A model generated the notes under the pieces. It had not been told where the DNA came from, searched no databases, and worked only from the letters and a program-made list of their open reading frames with translations. A DNA stretch of 52,850 nt from contig JAUXWQ010000050.1 of the NCBI GenBank assembly GCA_030680235.1, positions 1 to 52,850 on the forward strand, read 5' to 3'. The stretch is from Coxiellaceae bacterium. GTDB lineage: Bacteria; Pseudomonadota; Gammaproteobacteria; Coxiellales; Coxiellaceae. Both the position numbers and the translations under genes were made by a program. Of the stretch, positions 48,597 through 52,850 are shown in pieces. Position 1 is the first letter of the stretch. Each line of letters starts with the position of its first letter.

Positions 48597-49961
48597 ATGC
48601 CGACATCTATACACCCGTCGATGCCATTAATACAAAGAAACACCTTATTTCAACAACTTCAGCCTTGGATCGTTGTCTTTTCCGCATCCCTTTTCTTTTT
48701 TTTTGAGTTCATGCAAGTCAATATGTTTAATGCGATTGACGCCTCGTTGTTCAAATCGTTTCATTTAACGGACGCTACCGATCTAGGACAGCTGTCCGCT
48801 TGTTATATGTACGCTAACGTATTGTTTTTATTCCCAGCCGGTATGATTTTGGACCGTATCTCAACACGCAAACTGATTTTATCTGCCATGTTTGTTTGTG
48901 TGGCTTGCGCTTTTCTTTTTTCCATGACGACGCAACTGTGGCAGGCAGAAATATGTCGTTTTGTAACAGGAATTGGTGGCGCATTTTGTTTATTGAGTTG
49001 TGTGCGTTTTGCCTCTCGTTGGTTTCCCCCAAAACATATGGCCTTAGTCGTGGGTTTGATTGTCACCTTTGCTATGTTAGGTGCTATGTTGGCGCAAACG
49101 CCCTTTACTAAAATGACTGAGATGTTTGGTTGGCGCATGACCTTGCGTCTCGATGCGATATCTGGTGTCGTGATGTGGGTGATTATTGCTTTGTTCGTCC
49201 GAGATTATCCTAAAGGGACAAAAGCATTTTTTGATGCGCAGCATGCCGAACTAGAAAAAATTGGTTTTTGGCATGCATTAAAACAAGTGATTGCAAATTC
49301 ACAAAATTGGTTGGGTGGCGCTTATGTTTCTTTAGTCAATCTTCCGGTTTTTCTATTGGGGTCAACTTGGGGTGGTTGGTATTTGGTTCAATCGCATCAC
49401 TTGTCTGCAGATGATGCTTCTTTAGTCACTTCAATATTATTTGTTGGAATGATCATTGGGTCACCCGTTGTGGGATGGGTTTCAGATTTTCTGGGTCAGC
49501 GTAAAATGCCGATGATTGTAGGTTCTGTGACATCATTGATTGTTATCATTGCAATCATGTATACCCCACATTTGTCATTTAATGCCTTGTTGGGTTTATT
49601 TTTTGCCTTAGGTTTTGTGATTAGCTTTCAAATTTTAGGTTACCCGCTGATTGCAGAGAGCAATAGTGCCTTGCTAACAGGTGCTGCAGAGGGAATGGCA
49701 TCGGTACTAATTATGGGCGGTGGTTTTTTAATTCCTGTATTTCCGATGTTATTGAATTTAGAATGGAATCATAAAATGGCGCATGGCATTCCCTTGTATT
49801 CTGCTGCAGATTACCATGTGGCGTTTTTAATTATGCCGATTGCATTTTTATTTTCTTTGGTTGCTGCAATGTTTGTGCGTGAAACACATTGCATTGCATT
49901 TGAAGAGCAAGAGGATGGTTCTGTGCAATCTGCGCTTTCTGTTGAGATGAAAGCCGCTTAG
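48597..49961 (+). CDS. MFS transporter, Pht-like (455 aa)
   Basis: A twelve-helix major facilitator. It begins with FFFFEFMQVNMFNAI, has the MFS loop motif PAGMILDRISTRKLI between helices 2 and 3, CRFVTGIGGAFCLLSCVRFASRWFP (helices 4-5), VRDYPKG before the central loop, and VVGWVSDFLGQRKMP in the second half. These features recall Legionella Pht carriers for amino acids or nucleosides, though the substrate is not determined. The start at ATG 48597 has GGGAG upstream; an earlier frame start lies in a repeat-derived region. Tandem with a close paralog 78 bp downstream. Confidence 0.85.
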   Translation: MPTSIHPSMPLIQRNTLFQQLQPWIVVFSASLFFFFEFMQVNMFNAIDASLFKSFHLTDATDLGQLSACYMYANVLFLFPAGMILDRISTRKLILSAMFVCVACAFLFSMTTQLWQAEICRFVTGIGGAFCLLSCVRFASRWFPPKHMALVVGLIVTFAMLGAMLAQTPFTKMTEMFGWRMTLRLDAISGVVMWVIIALFVRDYPKGTKAFFDAQHAELEKIGFWHALKQVIANSQNWLGGAYVSLVNLPVFLLGSTWGGWYLVQSHHLSADDASLVTSILFVGMIIGSPVVGWVSDFLGQRKMPMIVGSVTSLIVIIAIMYTPHLSFNALLGLFFALGFVISFQILGYPLIAESNSALLTGAAEGMASVLIMGGGFLIPVFPMLLNLEWNHKMAHGIPLYSAADYHVAFLIMPIAFLFSLVAAMFVRETHCIAFEEQEDGSVQSALSVEMKAA

Positions 49962-50039
49962 CGCCTGGTTACAGGCCCGGGTTTTTACCGTAAGGCATAC
50001 GCCATTTGATTTTCTGTGTACTATTAGAGGAATAATTTC

Positions 50040-51347
50040 ATGGCCACCTTTATCGTCAACGACCCTTCAGATAGTACCGTAAAAGAAGCAACTGCACGTT
50101 CATGGTGTGTTGTCTTGGTTGCATCCCTCTTTTTCTTTTATGAATTTATTCAGATGAATATGTTCAATTCCATTTCATCTTCATTGATGCAAGCTTTTTC
50201 TGTGAATGCTGAAAAACTCGGTCTTATGTCTTCTTTTTATTTTATTGCAAACGTGGTGTTTTTATTTATTGCCGGAATGCTGCTTGATCGTTGTGCAACG
50301 CGTCGTGTGATTTTAACGGCTCTTGCCATTTGCATTGCAGGCACAGCCTTGTTTTCGGTGGCAACCAGTTTTGCATGGGCATGTTTTTTCCGGTTTTTAA
50401 CGGGTATTGGTAGCGCATTTTGTTTTTTAAGCGTGATTCGTTTAGCAACACGGTGGTTTCCCGCAAAAAAAATGGCTTTGGTAACAGGATTGGTTGTCAC
50501 GATCGCAATGCTAGGTGGCTTTGTATCGCAAACGCCCTTAACTCTATTAGCGCAAGCCTTTCAATGGCGTACCGCGTTACAAATTGATGCGGCAGCGGGT
50601 ATGGTTTTCCTTATATTGATTTTCTGGGTAGTGAGAGATTATCCGGAAGGTCATGCAGAAGCTCATTTGGCAGAGCAAGATTTAATTCAGCAAATCGGTT
50701 TTTTTCAAAGTCTTCGTATGGCATTTTTGCGCGTTGAGAATTGGTGTGCGGGGTTATATGTTTGCTTTATGAATTTGCCTGTTGGTCTTTTAGGTGGCTT
50801 ATGGGGCGTGCTGTATTTAACGCGCACGCAAGGATTGTCAACTGTACAAGCATCGGAAGTATCATCAATGTTATTTATTGGCACATTGATTGGTGGTCCG
50901 ATTGTTGGGTTTATGTCTGACAAAATTGGTATGCGTCGTCCACCAATGTTTTTTGGGGCGTTAATTTCCTTGGTATTTATTTGCGTTGTCATTTTTGATC
51001 ATGCTTTATCTTTCCCTGCCTTATTTGCCTTGTTTTTAGCGGTAGGTATTTGTACAAGTGCGCAAATTATTGGGTATCCTTTGGTGGCTGAAAATAGTAA
51101 GCGTGTGATTACGGCGATGTCAGTCAGTGTCGTGAATATTTCTGTGCAAGCGGGTAGTGCCTTGTTCCAGCCATTTTTTGGCTATTTACTAGATAAACAC
51201 ATGTTTATGCGTGTGCATCAAATTAGTGATAATTTCGCAACAAGCGATTTTTCCTGGGCGATGTGGATTTTCCCAATTGGATTTGTGCTTGCGATGTTGA
51301 TCGTGTTTGCCTTGCGTGAAACGCGGTGTCAGCAATTGGAAAATTAA
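50040..51347 (+). CDS. MFS transporter, Pht-like paralog (435 aa)
   Basis: A second twelve-helix carrier, clearly homologous to the upstream one: FFFYEFIQMNMFNSI, IAGMLLDRCATRRVI, FLTGIGSAFCFLSVIRLATRWFP, VRDYPEGH and GFMSDKIGMRRPP occur in the same places. The ATG at 50040 follows TTAGAGGAA. The pair probably arose by tandem duplication and then diverged, so they may take different substrates. Nutrient uptake from a host vacuole is the likely role by analogy with Pht proteins (inference). Confidence 0.88.
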   Translation: MATFIVNDPSDSTVKEATARSWCVVLVASLFFFYEFIQMNMFNSISSSLMQAFSVNAEKLGLMSSFYFIANVVFLFIAGMLLDRCATRRVILTALAICIAGTALFSVATSFAWACFFRFLTGIGSAFCFLSVIRLATRWFPAKKMALVTGLVVTIAMLGGFVSQTPLTLLAQAFQWRTALQIDAAAGMVFLILIFWVVRDYPEGHAEAHLAEQDLIQQIGFFQSLRMAFLRVENWCAGLYVCFMNLPVGLLGGLWGVLYLTRTQGLSTVQASEVSSMLFIGTLIGGPIVGFMSDKIGMRRPPMFFGALISLVFICVVIFDHALSFPALFALFLAVGICTSAQIIGYPLVAENSKRVITAMSVSVVNISVQAGSALFQPFFGYLLDKHMFMRVHQISDNFATSDFSWAMWIFPIGFVLAMLIVFALRETRCQQLEN

Positions 51348-51425
51348 AAATGGGGTGATATGCCATCTAACTCTAGGATCTTAGCGTAGCAGACAAATCT
51401 TAATGTCTTACTTTCGACTTCTTCA

Positions 51426-51566
51426 CAGTAATTTTTCATGAATAAAAAATTTTCATCTTTTGGCGATCTTGAGCGATAGTTTGTCTCGAAAATGCTCAGG
51501 CACTTCGTGCACATTCCGCTTTTCTCAACAAATTATCGTTCAACCTCGCCTAAAATCAGAAAATTA
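51426..51566 (-). repeat. Family H hairpin repeat, copy E (reverse orientation)
   Basis: On the minus strand it begins at the stop codon of the 349-aa gene (TAATTTTCTGATTTTAGGCG) and runs through GTTGAACGATAATTTGTT, core GAGAAAAGCGGAA...TGAGCATTTTCG, and ACAAACTATCGCTCAAG to GATGAAAAT. The tip is a perfect GCAC-GAA-GTGC hairpin. The relation to the preceding gene matches copy D. Confidence 0.85.
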
Positions 51567-52613
51567 GCGGTTTTTCAGACTGCTGACTTTTTCACACAAG
51601 GAAGGAGGAAGGAAATTGCAAGATGAAGAATCCGTTTTACGTTTTAAAAAATCAAACGCGATGTAAGCTCCCAATTGTTTGTTTGTTTGTTTTATATTTC
51701 TTTCTCGTTGCGCATCAAACAGATCATTGGGGTCACAATAACTACCAAGTGGACCTTCAACTTCCAATTCAGGCACTGATGGAGGATTTGAACTAAGTTT
51801 ATTGCATGTTGAATGTAGTTGATTAATGAAGTTGCTCATTGATTTCTTTAAACTCGGAGGAATAATAGGAGGTACAAATGCCTTCACCTTGTCGTTTTCC
51901 TGTTGTTCACTGTGCATATTGATGTCAAGAACACTATATTCAAATCTTTTTAAATGCGCATCATCGCAAAATAATTGATTTTTTGGGTATATCAAACCTA
52001 CCCAAAGATCTAATACATAACCACTTTCATTTTTTAGATCTGTGAGCCTGAAGTTTCGGTTACGAGGTACATTTTCAGTGATGACAAAATAATGACCTGC
52101 ATTACAATCGCCAGTGCTTACTAAGGCAATGTTTGGAATATTGAGTTTTGCCATATTGTAGTAAAGCAAAGAGGAATAGTGGAAGCAGATACCGGCTTTA
52201 TAATTGATCGCTTCGGACACATGCGTGCATATAAACTTAAGAGCGTAATGCTCTTTTTCATAGACACTAGCAGTATTATCCCACACAAACGAGCCACCTG
52301 ATTTTTTGTACAATATGACGGATGCTAAAAATTTGAAACACAATTCCGGATTTTCTGGGTTTGGGTTGGTTTTAGCTGCTAATAAAAACACAGAAACAAA
52401 TAAGTTCAGTAATATTTCATCCGTTATAGCTGCTCCGATGGGAGCTTTTTTATTTAACCCTTCCATTATTGCTGCTGCAAACCCCCTATTGGCGGGAGGG
52501 AAGTCTAATATTTTATAAGTTTCTGAAACAGCTTTTAAAATAAGGCCAGGATTCTTTAGCCCCAGCAATGGATTATTGTCTGACACATTAATTAAGTCAG
52601 TGTTTGTTCTCAT
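51564..52613 (-). CDS. Cysteine-hydrolase-like orphan (349 aa), candidate effector
   Basis: No close family recognised. The centre shows a plausible Cys-His-Asp triad in papain/transglutaminase order: AGICFHYSSLLYYNMAKL with Cys143, GDCNAGHYFVI with His174, and GYVLDLWVGLIYPKNQ with Asp202. Spacing and the small-residue-rich helix after Cys resemble transglutaminase-like or YopT-like (C58) enzymes. No signal peptide. The C-terminus is Pro/Ser/Lys-rich with a Cys pair. ATG 52613 (GGGGG site) is preferred to a TTG eight codons upstream. The gene is bracketed by family H hairpins E and F. Catalytic activity and export are predictions. Confidence 0.7.
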   Translation of the reverse strand: MRTNTDLINVSDNNPLLGLKNPGLILKAVSETYKILDFPPANRGFAAAIMEGLNKKAPIGAAITDEILLNLFVSVFLLAAKTNPNPENPELCFKFLASVILYKKSGGSFVWDNTASVYEKEHYALKFICTHVSEAINYKAGICFHYSSLLYYNMAKLNIPNIALVSTGDCNAGHYFVITENVPRNRNFRLTDLKNESGYVLDLWVGLIYPKNQLFCDDAHLKRFEYSVLDINMHSEQQENDKVKAFVPPIIPPSLKKSMSNFINQLHSTCNKLSSNPPSVPELEVEGPLGSYCDPNDLFDAQRERNIKQTNKQLGAYIAFDFLKRKTDSSSCNFLPPSLCEKVSSLKNR

Positions 52614-52730
52614 CGTTAACCCCCAGAATTTATTCAAATTATATTTTATTTACATTAAAGAAGTATGAAATGACTAAAAATGACTAAAAATTTTTTGTAA
52701 CTACTCGCACCTCGTTGTCTGAGTAATGAA

Positions 52731-52850
52731 AAACGTCGACGTTGAGGTGATTTTTTGTGAAAAGCTAAAACAAAAGCGCAGGCGTACTTGATTGGTACGT
52801 CGAGCATTTTGTTTTAGCTTTTCGCGAAAAAGCGCCCAACAGCGGCGTTT
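52731..52850 (+). repeat. Family H hairpin repeat, copy F (window end)
   Basis: A near-complete foldback of about 120 nt: AAACGTCG...GTTGAGGTGATTTTTT pairs with AAAAAGCGCCCAAC...GGCGTTT, then GAAAAGCTAAAAC pairs exactly with GTTTTAGCTTTTC, and the core AAAAGCGCAGG with CGTAC-TTGATTG-GTACG at the tip and CGAGCATTTT. The core is the closest to copy C, while the arms are unique. It may continue past the window. Confidence 0.82.

Noticed and set aside
52731-52850. Family H hairpin as an integron attC site
   Set aside because: The ends read GTT...AAC, the reverse of the RYYYAAC...GTTRRRY order expected on either strand, other copies lack these ends, and no integrase gene is present.

Overview
The window looks like origin-proximal chromosome of an AT-rich gammaproteobacterium, most likely a host-associated member of the Legionellales (Legionella/Coxiella/Berkiella-like). 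This placement is an inference. It rests on gammaproteobacterial gene order (hemC-hemD-hemX-hemY, trxA-rho, recF-gyrB, prfA-prmC), two MFS carriers resembling the Legionella Pht group, an OmpA-type lipoprotein resembling IcmN/DotK, and several large orphan proteins with eukaryotic-like or toxin-like folds (a calpain-type protease, a pentapeptide-repeat protein, a Cys-His-Asp hydrolase). No Dot/Icm structural operon lies in the window, so effector status is not shown.

Layout: 1-830 holds a hairpin repeat and two small exported Cys-rich proteins. 890-1160 is a candidate oriC with DnaA boxes beside an AT-rich tract. 1391-5540 holds trpS, a MazEF-type toxin-antitoxin pair and an RhlE-like helicase with a very long RD-rich tail. 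5734-13328 holds uvrD, yggS, pckA, a small exported protein, ahcY and metK. 13595-18779 holds an unknown gene, recF and gyrB, with two perfect parS sites. 18949-22428 is the calpain-like protein. 22451-25916 holds a cytochrome b561, rsmD, tolA and a proS that lacks the usual editing insertion. 26275-29109 is the pentapeptide-repeat protein. 29157-32083 holds prfA, prmC and hemH. 32148-37469 is a glycosyltransferase/GDP-mannose cluster ending in rdgB. 37645-39896 holds an OmpA-like lipoprotein, a secreted protein and an acyltransferase. 39901-43393 is hemCDXY with a short hemY. 43604-47033 holds rho, trxA, tdk and an alpha/beta hydrolase. 47060-52613 is an accessory block: an acidic-tailed orphan, two MFS paralogs and a cysteine-hydrolase-like orphan.

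Two dispersed palindromic families run through the window. Family H (six copies: 1, 18807, 38855, 48376, 51426, 52731) forms hairpins of about 100-140 nt. The helices differ between copies, but a core of the form AAAAGCGCA...GAGCATTTT is kept, and the helices stay paired by compensating changes. The copies cluster around the effector-like and transporter genes, and two of them begin exactly at an accessory gene's stop codon. Family R (about ten copies or fragments, motif GCGAGCATGAGCGTAGCGAG) forms inverted repeats. In three copies the arms are perfect over 32-43 bp even though their outer sequence is unique to that copy. These two families, the calpain-like protein and the editing-domain-less ProS are the items most worth following up.

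No rRNA, tRNA, CRISPR array, transposase or integrase gene was found. dnaA and dnaN are absent although oriC-like sequence, parS, recF and gyrB are all present, which suggests a rearranged origin region.
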